This document shows positions 26,476-35,019 of a stretch of DNA of 61,582 nucleotides, in pieces (the first letter of the stretch is position 1; each line of letters begins with the position of its first letter). Origin of the DNA: an uncultured Clostridium sp. (GTDB lineage: Bacteria; Bacillota; Clostridia; Lachnospirales; Lachnospiraceae); contig URNT01000021.1 of the NCBI GenBank assembly GCA_900549235.1, positions 1 to 61,582 of the forward strand, in the 5' to 3' direction. The position numbers and the translations under genes were made by a program. A model generated the notes under the pieces. It was not told where the DNA came from. It ran no database searches and was given only the letters and a program-made list of their open reading frames with translations.

Positions 26476-26496
26476 TGATTGTGTCTATCATAATCA
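26476..26496. promoter_or_regulatory. Candidate LysR operator in the lysR-gudD gap
   Basis: TGATTGTG-TCTAT-CATAATCA: seven of eight arm positions pair. It lies immediately upstream of the gudD promoter -35 box, the usual place for a LysR recognition site. Confidence 0.6.
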
Positions 26497-26500
26497 CATA

Positions 26501-26530
26501 TTGGTCAGCTTTTTCTATTTGTATTATAAT
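26501..26530 (+). promoter_or_regulatory. Promoter of gudD
   Basis: TTGGTC (26501-26506), an 18-bp spacer and TATAAT (26525-26530). The weak -35 box fits an activated promoter. Confidence 0.65.
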
Positions 26531-26580
26531 CAAAACAGTTAAAAAATCAAGTATGAAACCAAGATCAGGAGGAATGTAAA

Positions 26581-27921
26581 ATGGCACAGACACCGGTTGT
26601 AACAGAGATGCAGGTCATTCCTGTAGCAGGCTATGACAGTATGGAAATGACCTTAAGCGGGGCTCACGCTCCTTATTTTACAAGAAATCTGGTGATCCTT
26701 AAGGACAGCGCGGGACACACAGGCATCGGGGAGATCCATGGAGGGGAGTATACCTGTGAATGTCTGACAAACTGTATCCCTCTGGTGGTAGGGCAGGAGA
26801 TCGGCAGATACAGAGCTATTCTCGGAACCATCCACAGAGGCGGGAAAAAGGCTGAGGGAGATGACGGCGAGGGGATCCAGACCCTGGACATCAGTAAGCT
26901 GAAATTTGTGGTAAAGGCAGAGTGGGCCATTGAGTGTGCCCTGTTAGACCTTTTGGGTCAGCATCTTGGGGTGCCCTTATGCGAGCTTCTGGCAGAGGGA
27001 AAGCAGAGAGACAAGGTGGAGGTTCTGGGCTATCTGTTCTATGTCTCCGACAAGGAGAAAACAGATCTTCCCTACCTGGATGAAAGAGAGAGCAGGGATC
27101 CCTGGTTCCGTATGAGACGGGGGGAAATGATCACCCATAAGCAGATCGTCGAGCAGGCCTGCTGTCTTCAGGAAAAATACGGCTACCGGAACTTTAAGCT
27201 GAAGGGCGGCGTATTTGCGGGAGAGTATGAGATGGAAACCGTCCGGGCTTTAAAGAAGCAGTTCCCTGAGGGCCGGATCAACATCGATCCAAACGGTGCC
27301 TGGAGCCTTGAGGAGGCCATCGGCCTGTGTAAAGGGATGCATGGCATATTGAGCTATATTGAGGATCCCTGCGGCCCTGAGGCAGGCTTTTCCAGCCGTG
27401 AGATCATGGCCGAGTTTAAAAATGCCACCAATCTGCCGGTGGCTACCAATATGATCGCTACAAACTGGAGACAGTTCTATCATGCAGCAGCGCTGAAGGC
27501 AGTGGATATTGTTCTGGCTGACCCGCATTTCTGGGGACTGGAGGGAAGCCTGCGGATGGCGGCAATTTTAAATGACTGGGGTCTGACCTGGGGAAGTCAT
27601 TCCAACAATCATTTTGACATCACACTGGCTACCTTTGCCCATGTGGCCGCCGCGGCTCCAGGCCATCCAACTGCCCTTGACACCCACTGGATCTGGCAGG
27701 ACGGACAGGATCTGCTCCTTGACGCGCCGAAGATCAGGGATGGCTATCTGGAGGTGCCGGATGGTCCGGGTCTGGGCGTAACCCTTAACATGGACCGGGT
27801 AATGGAGGCCAACCGGCTCTACAACCAGATGCCAAACCACGACAGGGATGATGCCATGGCCATGCAGTATCTGATTCCGGGGTGGAAATATGATTCCAGG
27901 AAGCCCTGTCTGGTCCGCTGA
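26581..27921 (+). CDS. gudD: Glucarate dehydratase
   Basis: A 446-residue enolase-superfamily enzyme, the same length as E. coli GudD, converting D-glucarate (and usually L-idarate) to 5-keto-4-deoxyglucarate in the cytoplasm. The catalytic set is visible: Lys207 and Lys209 in KLKGG, metal ligands Asp236 (DPNGAW), Glu261 (EDPCG) and Asn290, Asp314 in LADPHF, and His340 in GSHSNNHFD. AGGAGG precedes the ATG. The window has no kdgD/garL or tartronate-semialdehyde genes, so later steps are encoded elsewhere. It is followed by a sugar-acid permease with its own promoter. Confidence 0.95.
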   Translation: MAQTPVVTEMQVIPVAGYDSMEMTLSGAHAPYFTRNLVILKDSAGHTGIGEIHGGEYTCECLTNCIPLVVGQEIGRYRAILGTIHRGGKKAEGDDGEGIQTLDISKLKFVVKAEWAIECALLDLLGQHLGVPLCELLAEGKQRDKVEVLGYLFYVSDKEKTDLPYLDERESRDPWFRMRRGEMITHKQIVEQACCLQEKYGYRNFKLKGGVFAGEYEMETVRALKKQFPEGRINIDPNGAWSLEEAIGLCKGMHGILSYIEDPCGPEAGFSSREIMAEFKNATNLPVATNMIATNWRQFYHAAALKAVDIVLADPHFWGLEGSLRMAAILNDWGLTWGSHSNNHFDITLATFAHVAAAAPGHPTALDTHWIWQDGQDLLLDAPKIRDGYLEVPDGPGLGVTLNMDRVMEANRLYNQMPNHDRDDAMAMQYLIPGWKYDSRKPCLVR

Positions 27922-27998
27922 TTCAGAACTGAGATTTAATGCCAAAAACGAAAATAGTTCTATTAAAATAATTATGAGTAAGGTCAAATAAAACGAAT

Positions 27999-28027
27999 TT
28001 TACTTATAGGTCTGTCCCATATATAAT
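27999..28027 (+). promoter_or_regulatory. Promoter of the GntP permease gene
   Basis: TTTACT (27999-28004), a 17-bp spacer and TATAAT (28022-28027). The leader to the start codon is about 90 nt and includes an AAGGAAAGGAGG stretch at 28060-28068 that is not used by any obvious gene. Confidence 0.6.
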
Positions 28028-28125
28028 CATTATATAAAAAACAAGCAAACGAACAGAAGGAAAGGAGGGCAGTAAGGGGGATTCTGAAAAATGAAATTGA
28101 TGTGTATATTAGGAGGAAATGATAT

Positions 28126-29466
28126 ATGGACGCTGGTATGTTAAGCTTGCTTGGTATTTTGCTGGCTCTTGTAATTCTTGTAATCGGGTCTATGAGGGGT
28201 TACCCCATTATGATCATCGGACCGGTCTGTGCTGCCATTGTATTCCTGTTTTCCGGGCAGCCGGTTATCGAAAATATGAAAGGCCCTTATGCCGCTGATT
28301 TCGGCGGATTTGCAACTTCAAACTTTCTCTTGTTCCTGCCGGCCTGTATTCTGGGCTCTATGCTTGGAGACTGCGGCGCGGCCCAGGATATTGCCGTGAA
28401 GGTAGGCAATGCTTCACAGAAGATCGGCGGAAAAAATGCGAAGTTCTGGGTGCTTATGGGACTTTCCCTGATCACCGCGATTCTTTCCTTTGGCGGTGTC
28501 AGCGGCTTCGTGGTAATCTTTACCATTGCTCCTATCTGCCGTTCTATTTTTAAGAAACTGAACATTCCGTGGCATTTTGTTATTGCGGTAGCTGTATATG
28601 GAGGAACCATGTGGACAGCCATTCTGCCTGGCTCCCCTGCGATCCAGAACCTGATTCCCATGGATTATCTTGGAACAAACCCCAAGTCAGCGCCTATGAT
28701 CGGTATCATCTGCGCGGCAAGCTGTATTTTATTTGGTGCCTGGTACATATGGTTCCAGCTTAAGAGAAATGAGAAGCGGGGAGAGGGCTATGATGTAACC
28801 GGCGCTCTGATGGACAAAGAGGCAGGAGCCCTAAATAATGCGATCCTGGAGGCAACCTGTACAAACCTTCAGTTTTTAAAAGCTCTGGCTCCATCCATCG
28901 TGCTCCTTGTAACCATGAATGTATTTAATGTGGAACCCTTTGTAGCGCTGATCTTAGGCTGCGTTGTCTGTTATGCCCTGTATTTTAACAAATTTGAGAA
29001 CATTGGAAAAACCTTTGGCTCCGGCTGCAGCTCAACCATGAAGTCTATCATGAACGTAGCGGCTGTTGTAGGCTTTGGAGCAGCTGTAGAGCTGGCTCCC
29101 GGCTTTGAATATCTGGTTGCCCACCTGGACAAGATTCCGGGACCGCCATTATTACAGCTGTGTCTGGCAACCAACCTGGTAGCCGGTATCACAGGCTCTG
29201 CCTCCGGCGGCGAGGCCATCGCCCTGAACGTATTTACAGACCGTTTCCTGGCAATGGGAGTTTCACCGGACGTTCTGCACCGGATCGTAAACATTTCCTG
29301 TTACGGCCTGGATTCCATGCCTTATAACGGCTCTGCCATCAACAGACTGAACTACACCAGGCTGACACACAAGCAGGGATATTATCATGAGTTCTTCCTA
29401 GGAGCGCTGTTCCCATTTTTGAACTCCTTCCTGGCAGTGGTGCTGGCTTCCATGGGGATTGTCTGA
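28126..29466 (+). CDS. GntP family permease (sugar acid/H+ symporter)
   Basis: A 446-residue membrane protein with 11-12 hydrophobic segments and the GntP-family repeats, e.g. LPACILGSMLGDCGAAQDIA, FGGVSGFVVIFTIAP and the late GITGSASGGEAIALN. Members import gluconate and related hydroxy acids by proton symport. Position between glucarate dehydratase and a LarA-like isomerase points to glucarate, galactarate or an epimer as the cargo. AGGAGG lies 7 bp upstream of the ATG. It is followed 56 bp later by the LarA-like gene without a terminator. Confidence 0.88.
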   Translation: MDAGMLSLLGILLALVILVIGSMRGYPIMIIGPVCAAIVFLFSGQPVIENMKGPYAADFGGFATSNFLLFLPACILGSMLGDCGAAQDIAVKVGNASQKIGGKNAKFWVLMGLSLITAILSFGGVSGFVVIFTIAPICRSIFKKLNIPWHFVIAVAVYGGTMWTAILPGSPAIQNLIPMDYLGTNPKSAPMIGIICAASCILFGAWYIWFQLKRNEKRGEGYDVTGALMDKEAGALNNAILEATCTNLQFLKALAPSIVLLVTMNVFNVEPFVALILGCVVCYALYFNKFENIGKTFGSGCSSTMKSIMNVAAVVGFGAAVELAPGFEYLVAHLDKIPGPPLLQLCLATNLVAGITGSASGGEAIALNVFTDRFLAMGVSPDVLHRIVNISCYGLDSMPYNGSAINRLNYTRLTHKQGYYHEFFLGALFPFLNSFLAVVLASMGIV

Positions 29467-29522
29467 TACCCTTAGGAAGTGATTGCAACCAAAAATGTGG
29501 AGTCAGAAGGAGGAGATATAGG

Positions 29523-30833
29523 ATGAAAGTTGTACAGGGAGGAACTGTATCCCGCTTATTAGAAAATGTAGAAATTCCCAACATGTTCCACGCGCGGCAG
29601 ACATTTCCCAGGGAGAGCATCTGCCCGGAGGATATTCCGGCTATTGTGGAGGCAGAGATTGCCCGGCCGGAATTTTCCGAAAAAATAAAGCCCGGTATGC
29701 GCATTGCTGTCACAGCGGGAAGCCGGGGAATCCGAAATGTGGATATGATCACAAAAGCGGTGGTAGATGCAGTGAAACGCAGAGGAGCGTCCCCCTTTAT
29801 TGTCCCGGCCATGGGAAGCCACGGCGGGGCTGCGGCCGAGGGTCAGCGGGAAATCCTTGCCAGCTACCATATTACTGAGGAGGCCATGGGATGTCCGATT
29901 CTCTCCTCTATGGAAGTGGTAGAGCTGGGGTATTCTTCCCGGGGCCGCCGGGTCGTGCTGGATAAAAATGCCTATGAGGCGGATGGTATCATCGTTTCCT
30001 GCCGCTTAAAGCCCCACAATGCCTTTCGCGGGACCCACGAAAGCGGCCCCTGCAAAATGATGACCGTAGGTCTGGGAAAGCAGGTGGGAGCCGAGGTGGT
30101 TCATGGGGATGGTATGGGAAATATCGCAAAAAATATCCCTGACATGGCCCGGGTGGTTCTGGAGAAGGCTAAAATTTTATTTGCCATCCCCTGTATCGAG
30201 AATGCCTATGATGAGACGTTCTGCATCGAGGCCATTCTGCCTGAGAATATTTTGAAGCGGGAGACAGAGCTTTTGAAAGTGGCTTTTGCCAATATGCCCA
30301 GCCTTCTTGTGGGAGAAGGGGATGTGCTGGTGGTAGACACCATAGGAAAGAATTTCAGCGGCACCGGGGTGGATCCAAATATTACCGGTACCTTCTCTAC
30401 AGAGTACGCCAGGGGAGGCATCCAGGTACAGCGGACCTGCTTTTTAAACCTCAGCGAAGAATCCCATGGCAATGCCTTAGGCTGCGGCCTGGCCAGTGCC
30501 ATTACAAAGAAAATTTTTGATGACATGGATATTGAAAAAATGTATCCGAACTGTCTGACCAGCACAGTCCTGGCCTCCGCCAGGATTCCCTGCGTGGTTT
30601 CCACAGACAAGGAGGCCATCCAGCTGTGTATTAAGACCTGCAACGGCTTGGGGGGTGCCCCGGTGCGGATGGTTCGGATTGAAAATAGTCTGCACATCGA
30701 TGCCATCATGCTGTCTGCGGCCTATTACCAGGATGTAAGGGCCGGGAAGTATCCGGGCCTTGAGGCCTTAGACGCCCCGGCTCCTCTGGAATTTGATGGC
30801 CAGGGGAATGTGGCGACTCCGGTGCGGATTTAA
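29523..30833 (+). CDS. LarA-like (DUF2088) putative nickel-pincer isomerase
   Basis: A 436-residue protein of the LarA/DUF2088 group, close to LarA length. The spacing of His100 (GSHGG), His165 (KPH), Lys178 (GPCKMM) and His194 (VVHGDG) parallels His108, His174, Lys184 and His200 of L. plantarum lactate racemase: 65, 13 and 16 residues here against 66, 10 and 16 there. Those residues catalyse proton transfer, anchor the nickel-pincer cofactor and bind Ni. The family racemises or epimerises 2-hydroxy acids, including sugar acids. Downstream of glucarate dehydratase and a GntP permease, an aldarate or aldonate 2-epimerase is a reasonable guess. No cofactor genes (larB, larC, larE) are in the window. 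A strong terminator follows. Confidence 0.82.
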   Translation: MKVVQGGTVSRLLENVEIPNMFHARQTFPRESICPEDIPAIVEAEIARPEFSEKIKPGMRIAVTAGSRGIRNVDMITKAVVDAVKRRGASPFIVPAMGSHGGAAAEGQREILASYHITEEAMGCPILSSMEVVELGYSSRGRRVVLDKNAYEADGIIVSCRLKPHNAFRGTHESGPCKMMTVGLGKQVGAEVVHGDGMGNIAKNIPDMARVVLEKAKILFAIPCIENAYDETFCIEAILPENILKRETELLKVAFANMPSLLVGEGDVLVVDTIGKNFSGTGVDPNITGTFSTEYARGGIQVQRTCFLNLSEESHGNALGCGLASAITKKIFDDMDIEKMYPNCLTSTVLASARIPCVVSTDKEAIQLCIKTCNGLGGAPVRMVRIENSLHIDAIMLSAAYYQDVRAGKYPGLEALDAPAPLEFDGQGNVATPVRI

Positions 30834-30837
30834 AAAG

Positions 30838-30887
30838 AGAGCCATTGCTCCATGGAGATGTTCCATCTGGGAGCAATGGCTCTTTTT
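30838..30887. terminator. Bidirectional terminator between the LarA-like gene and ychF
   Basis: A 14-bp perfect stem AGAGCCATTGCTCC / GGAGCAATGGCTCT, with an inner ATGGA/TCCAT hairpin. A TTTTT tract lies downstream on the plus strand and an A-tract upstream serves the minus strand. Confidence 0.9.
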
Positions 30888-30905
30888 CAGTACAGAGCTG
30901 GGCGC

Positions 30906-32003
30906 TTATACATTAAACCGGAACAGCACCACATCTCCGTCTCTCATCACATATTCTTTTCCTTCTGACCGGACCAGTCCCTTTTCCTTTGCTGCGGCCA
31001 TGCTTCCGCAGTTCATCAGGTCGTCGTAGTTTACCACCTCTGCGCGGATAAAACCTCTCTCAAAGTCACTGTGGATCTTGCCGGCAGCCTGAGGGGCCTT
31101 GGTGCCTACCTTGATGGTCCAGGCTCTGGATTCCTGAGGGCCTGCGGTGAGATAGCTCATAAGGCCAAGGATCCGGTAGCTGGCTGCGATCAGCTTTTCA
31201 AGGCCGGATTCGGTAAGGCCCAGGTCCTCTAAGAACATAGCCTTTTCATCATCATCAAGCTCAGCGATCTCCTGCTCGATCTCGGCGCAGATTACAAATA
31301 CCTCGCAGTCATTTTCAGAGGCGAAGCTCCGTACTGCCTTTACATAGTCATTGTCAGCGCCGTCATTTGCCAGATCATCCTCGCATACGTTGGCGGCGAA
31401 GATTACGGGCTTAAAGGTAAGGAGGTTTAAGGTGCCGATAAATTCTTTTTCATCCTCATCTGCGGCCTCGTAGCTGCGCGCCAGCTTTCCGTCCTCCAGA
31501 TGTGCTTTTAACTCTTTTAAAAGAGCCACTTCCTTTGCCAGATCCTTATTGTTGAAAGCGCCCTTGGACTGCTTGGCGATCCGGCGCTCCAGGATCTCAA
31601 TATCAGAGAAAATAAGCTCCAGATTGATGGTTTCAATGTCGCGGATGGGATCCACACTTCCGTCTACATGGATCACGTTGGGGTCATCAAAGCAGCGTAC
31701 CACATGAACGATGGCGTCTACCTCACGGATATTGGAAAGAAATTGATTGCCCAGTCCCTCGCCCTTGGAGGCACCCTTTACCAGACCGGCGATGTCGACA
31801 AACTCAATTACAGCCGGAGTGGTCTTTTCTGAATTGTACATGGCAGTCAGCTTGTCCAGACGATAGTCGGGAACCGGCACAACGCCTACGTTGGGGTCGA
31901 TGGTGCAGAAGGGATAGTTGGCGGATTCCGCTCCTGCCTTGGTCAGTGAATTAAAGAGGGTGCTTTTGCCTACATTGGGAAGTCCTACGATTCCTAATTT
32001 CAT
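30906..32003 (-). CDS. ychF: Redox-regulated ATPase YchF (Obg-like)
   Basis: A 365-residue P-loop protein of the Obg/YchF group. The G1 motif is GLPNVGKS near the N-terminus, G3 is DIAGLVKGAS, a coiled-coil insertion lies at about 130-200, and a C-terminal TGS domain ends in a VVNYDDLMNCGS...GKEYVMRDGDVVLFRFNV region (residues about 305-365). YchF binds ATP rather than GTP and associates with ribosomes and stress responses. Start at 32003 gives the family-typical MKLGIVGLPN; an open frame extends upstream but lacks family similarity. Convergent with the LarA-like gene. Confidence 0.96.
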   Translation of the reverse strand: MKLGIVGLPNVGKSTLFNSLTKAGAESANYPFCTIDPNVGVVPVPDYRLDKLTAMYNSEKTTPAVIEFVDIAGLVKGASKGEGLGNQFLSNIREVDAIVHVVRCFDDPNVIHVDGSVDPIRDIETINLELIFSDIEILERRIAKQSKGAFNNKDLAKEVALLKELKAHLEDGKLARSYEAADEDEKEFIGTLNLLTFKPVIFAANVCEDDLANDGADNDYVKAVRSFASENDCEVFVICAEIEQEIAELDDDEKAMFLEDLGLTESGLEKLIAASYRILGLMSYLTAGPQESRAWTIKVGTKAPQAAGKIHSDFERGFIRAEVVNYDDLMNCGSMAAAKEKGLVRSEGKEYVMRDGDVVLFRFNV

Positions 32004-32070
32004 TTTTATCTTTACCTGTTCAGAAACCCTTGATTTTCCAGGGTTTCTGCCTTTCCTGATTATCTCCAAA

Positions 32071-32099
32071 AGTATAGCATAAAGCCATTGCTTTTTCAA
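32071..32099 (-). promoter_or_regulatory. Sigma-A promoter of ychF
   Basis: On the minus strand TTGAAA (32099-32094), a 17-bp spacer and TATACT (32076-32071). Confidence 0.75.
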
Positions 32100-32223
32100 T
32101 CGTAACCGGCAATTTTCCGGTCAGAGAACTTCCTTCTATCTTAACAAATATTAAGCTGAACCCCATCCCCATTTAAGATTGGTTCTGTATGATAAAGCTA
32201 ACAAATCATCAAGGAGGTTTATC

Positions 32224-32526
32224 ATGATGGAGATCAAGAAACCAGCGATGGCAGGAACGCTGGAATCCAGCGACTGCCAGGTGACAGTGGAGCCGGGAGA
32301 AGGAAAGGTAGACTTTGTATTAGAGAGCGCGGTGATCAATCAGTATGGAAATCAGATCCGCAGGGTGGTGATGGAAACCCTTAAGAATCTGGAAGTAGAT
32401 AATGTTAAGATAATGATGGTGGATAAGGGAGCTCTGGACTGTACGATCAAGGCCCGGGTAGAGGGCGCTGTGTTCCGGGCGGCCCAGCAGTTTGATCAGA
32501 TTCCCTGGGGAGGTGCGGTAAAATGA
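32224..32526 (+). CDS. citD: Citrate lyase acyl carrier protein (gamma subunit)
   Basis: A 100-residue CitD. It carries the 2'-(5''-phosphoribosyl)-3'-dephospho-CoA prosthetic group on a Ser near residue 15 in AGTLESSDCQV, and shuttles the acetyl/citryl thioester between CitF and CitE. The length and the NQYGNQIRRVV core match the family. Start ATG follows AAGGAGG by 5 bp; the adjacent ATG at 32227 is equally possible. The stop overlaps the citE start by 4 bp. The 220 bp upstream hold the divergent ychF promoter; I see no clear citD promoter there (a TATGAT at 32188 lacks a -35 box). Confidence 0.93.
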   Translation: MMEIKKPAMAGTLESSDCQVTVEPGEGKVDFVLESAVINQYGNQIRRVVMETLKNLEVDNVKIMMVDKGALDCTIKARVEGAVFRAAQQFDQIPWGGAVK

Positions 32527-33425
32527 GAGTGCCGGATAAGAAAAGACTGAGAAGGACCATGATGTTTTTAAATGCCCAGAAGCCGGGGCTGATCAAGGAT
32601 CCTTATATTTACAGGCCCGATTCCATTATGCTGGATCTGGAGGATGCGGTGGCGGAAAATCAGAAGGACGCGGCCAGATACTCCCTGTTCCACGCCCTGA
32701 GAGAGATCGATTACCGGGGCTGTGAGCGGGTGGTCAGGATCAATGGACTGGATACCCCGTACTGGAAGGAGGACATCCGCTGTGCTGTTGCCGGCGGCTG
32801 CGACGCCATCCGTATACCAAAAACAGAGCGCCCGGAGGATGTAAGAGCGGTAGAGGAGGTCATCGAACAGGCAGAGCAGGAATTTGATCTGCCTCAGGGG
32901 CGGACGCTTATTATGGCGGCTATCGAGTCCGCAAGAGGCGTGATGAAGGCTCTGGATATATGCGAGGCGTCAGAGCGGCTTTTTGGGATCGCCCTGTCCG
33001 GAGGAGATTATACCAAGGATCTCCAGACCTACATTACGGGAACGGGAATTGAACTGATGGGAGCCAGACAGAATATGATCATTGCGGCAAGAGCGGCAGG
33101 TGTTCAGTGCTTTGATACAGTTTATACCAACCTGGATGATATGGAGGGCTTTAAAAAGGACGTGGAAACCATTCATCTTATGGGCTTTGACGGAAAATCC
33201 ATTATCAATCCCAGACAGATCCCGGTGGTTCATGAGATTTTTACTCCGGGCCAGAAGGAAATTATATTTGCGGAAAAGGTTGTAAAGGAAATCGATGAAA
33301 AGAAGGCAATGGGGATCGGCGTATTTACCGTAGACGGAAAAATGATCGACATTGCATTTTATGACGGCGCAAAGAGAACGATTGCCCTGGCTAAGGCTTC
33401 AGGAGTTTATAAGGGGGACTTGTAA
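32523..33425 (+). CDS. citE: Citrate lyase beta subunit (citryl-ACP lyase)
   Basis: A 300-residue HpcH/HpaI-type TIM barrel of the CitE family. It cleaves (3S)-citryl-ACP to oxaloacetate and acetyl-ACP. Conserved features are LRRTMMFLNAQKPGLI at the N-terminus, SIMLDLEDAV with the acidic metal region, and the Arg/Glu motif AAIESARGVM. Translationally coupled to citD (4-bp overlap) and followed by citF after 1 bp. A (citra)malyl-type lyase cannot be excluded from sequence alone, but the citD and citF partners favour citrate or citramalate lyase. Confidence 0.93.
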   Translation: MRVPDKKRLRRTMMFLNAQKPGLIKDPYIYRPDSIMLDLEDAVAENQKDAARYSLFHALREIDYRGCERVVRINGLDTPYWKEDIRCAVAGGCDAIRIPKTERPEDVRAVEEVIEQAEQEFDLPQGRTLIMAAIESARGVMKALDICEASERLFGIALSGGDYTKDLQTYITGTGIELMGARQNMIIAARAAGVQCFDTVYTNLDDMEGFKKDVETIHLMGFDGKSIINPRQIPVVHEIFTPGQKEIIFAEKVVKEIDEKKAMGIGVFTVDGKMIDIAFYDGAKRTIALAKASGVYKGDL

Positions 33426-33426
33426 C

Positions 33427-35019
33427 ATGATCAACGCAGTTGGAAGAGATATACCGGAGGAGATTTTAAAGCAGACTGGAAAAGACATTTTCCGGGGAAG
33501 CAATTATTTTGACGGCTACGAATATAAAAAGGACGGCCCTGTGACAAAATGTGTGATTAATTCTCAGGGCAGCAAGCTGGTGGACAGCATCCATGAGGTG
33601 CTGGTAAAATGCGGGGTCCGGGACGGCATGACACTGGGCTTCCATCACCATTTCCGTGAGGGAGATTACGTTGTGAACATGGTTATGAAGGAAATCCATG
33701 CCATGGGGATCAAGGATATTACCATCTGCGCCAGCTCTCTGGGAAAGGCCCATGACTGCCTGGTGGAATACATTGAGGACGGCACAATAACCAATATCCA
33801 GTCCTCCGGCGTCCGGGGAAAGATCGGACAGGCTATTTCAGAAGGGAAGCTTAAAGGAATCGCTATCATGCGCTCCCATGGCGGCAGAGTCCGGGCCATT
33901 GAATCGGGAGAGGTGCGGATCGACATTGCCTTTATTGGCGCTCCTACTTGTGACGATTATGGAAACTGCCGGGGAATTGGCGGAAAATCAGACTGCGGTG
34001 TATTGTCCTATTCTATGGTAGACGGGGACTATGCGGATAAGGTAGTGGCCATTACAGACTGCCTGGTGCCATTTCCTAACTTTCCGGCCCACATTTCCAT
34101 GACCAAGGTGGATTATGTGGTGGTAGTAGACGCTATCGGCGACCCGAAAAAGATTGCCACAGGGGCGGCAAAGCCAACTACAGATATGAGAAAGCTGATG
34201 ATGGCAGATTACTGCACCCAGTTTGTAGTCAATACCCCTTATTTTAAGGATGGATTTTCCTATCAGACAGGTGTAGGCGGCGCGTCCATTGCCTCTACCA
34301 TATCGCTGGCAAAGATCATGAAGGAGAGAAATATCCGTATGCGCTTTGGCGTAGGGGGTCTGACAAAGCCTATGTGCGATCTGCTGATCAATGATCAGGT
34401 GGATGCCCTTTTGGATACCCAGGATTTTGACCTGGACGCGGTGGAATCTGTGAAGAATCTGAAGCATTTCAGAATCAGCGCAGGAGAATATGCGGATCCC
34501 TTCAACAAGGGCGCCATTGTCAACAAGCTGGATTTTGTAATTCTGGCGGCTCTTGAGGTAGATGTAAACTTTAACTGTAATGTGGTGGTGGGCTCTGACG
34601 GCGTGATCACCGGAGCCCAGGGCGGTCATCCGGATACAGCGGCAGGGGCAAAATGCACCATTGTACTGACGCCTCTGCTTCAGGGAAGGATCCCGGCTGT
34701 CTGCTCCGAGGTAACCACAGTGACCACACCGGGAGAAAATATCGATGTAGTAATCACAGAATACGGCATCGCCATCAACCCTAAGCGCCAGGATCTGGCA
34801 GAATGCATGAAGGATACTGGCCTGCCCTTAAAGACCATCCAGGAGCTTCGTGATATTGCTTATTCCATCGCAGGCAAGCCGGAAAAGGTACAGTTTGGGG
34901 ACCGGGTGGTAGGAATCATCGAAAGCAGGGACGGAACCATCATGGATGTGGTCCGTCAGATTAAAAAATTTGAATTTCAGGACACCACTACGGCACAAAG
35001 CGGTAGCCAAGTCCTCTGA
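33427..35019 (+). CDS. citF: Citrate lyase alpha subunit (citrate:acetyl-ACP transferase)
   Basis: A 530-residue CoA-transferase-like subunit that exchanges acetyl for citrate on the carrier protein. Length and segments such as GFHHHFREGDYVVNMV, SHGGRVRAIESGEVRIDIAFIGAPT and GVGGLTKPMCD fit CitF. Start 33427 lies 1 bp after citE; a longer open frame reaches back into citE but has no ribosome site. The three catalytic subunits are complete, but the ligase (citC) and prosthetic-group genes (citX, citG) and a citrate transporter are absent here. The last 32 bp overlap the end of the convergent response regulator gene. Confidence 0.94.
   Translation: MINAVGRDIPEEILKQTGKDIFRGSNYFDGYEYKKDGPVTKCVINSQGSKLVDSIHEVLVKCGVRDGMTLGFHHHFREGDYVVNMVMKEIHAMGIKDITICASSLGKAHDCLVEYIEDGTITNIQSSGVRGKIGQAISEGKLKGIAIMRSHGGRVRAIESGEVRIDIAFIGAPTCDDYGNCRGIGGKSDCGVLSYSMVDGDYADKVVAITDCLVPFPNFPAHISMTKVDYVVVVDAIGDPKKIATGAAKPTTDMRKLMMADYCTQFVVNTPYFKDGFSYQTGVGGASIASTISLAKIMKERNIRMRFGVGGLTKPMCDLLINDQVDALLDTQDFDLDAVESVKNLKHFRISAGEYADPFNKGAIVNKLDFVILAALEVDVNFNCNVVVGSDGVITGAQGGHPDTAAGAKCTIVLTPLLQGRIPAVCSEVTTVTTPGENIDVVITEYGIAINPKRQDLAECMKDTGLPLKTIQELRDIAYSIAGKPEKVQFGDRVVGIIESRDGTIMDVVRQIKKFEFQDTTTAQSGSQVL

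Noticed and set aside
28091..28144. 17-codon leader peptide overlapping the start of the GntP permease
   Set aside because: The ribosome site is poor and the peptide shows no regulatory residue pattern; the overlap looks accidental.
32004..32099. Upstream extension of ychF to a start at 32099
   Set aside because: The extra 32 residues run through the predicted promoter and do not resemble the family; the standard MKLGIVGLPN start is at 32003.
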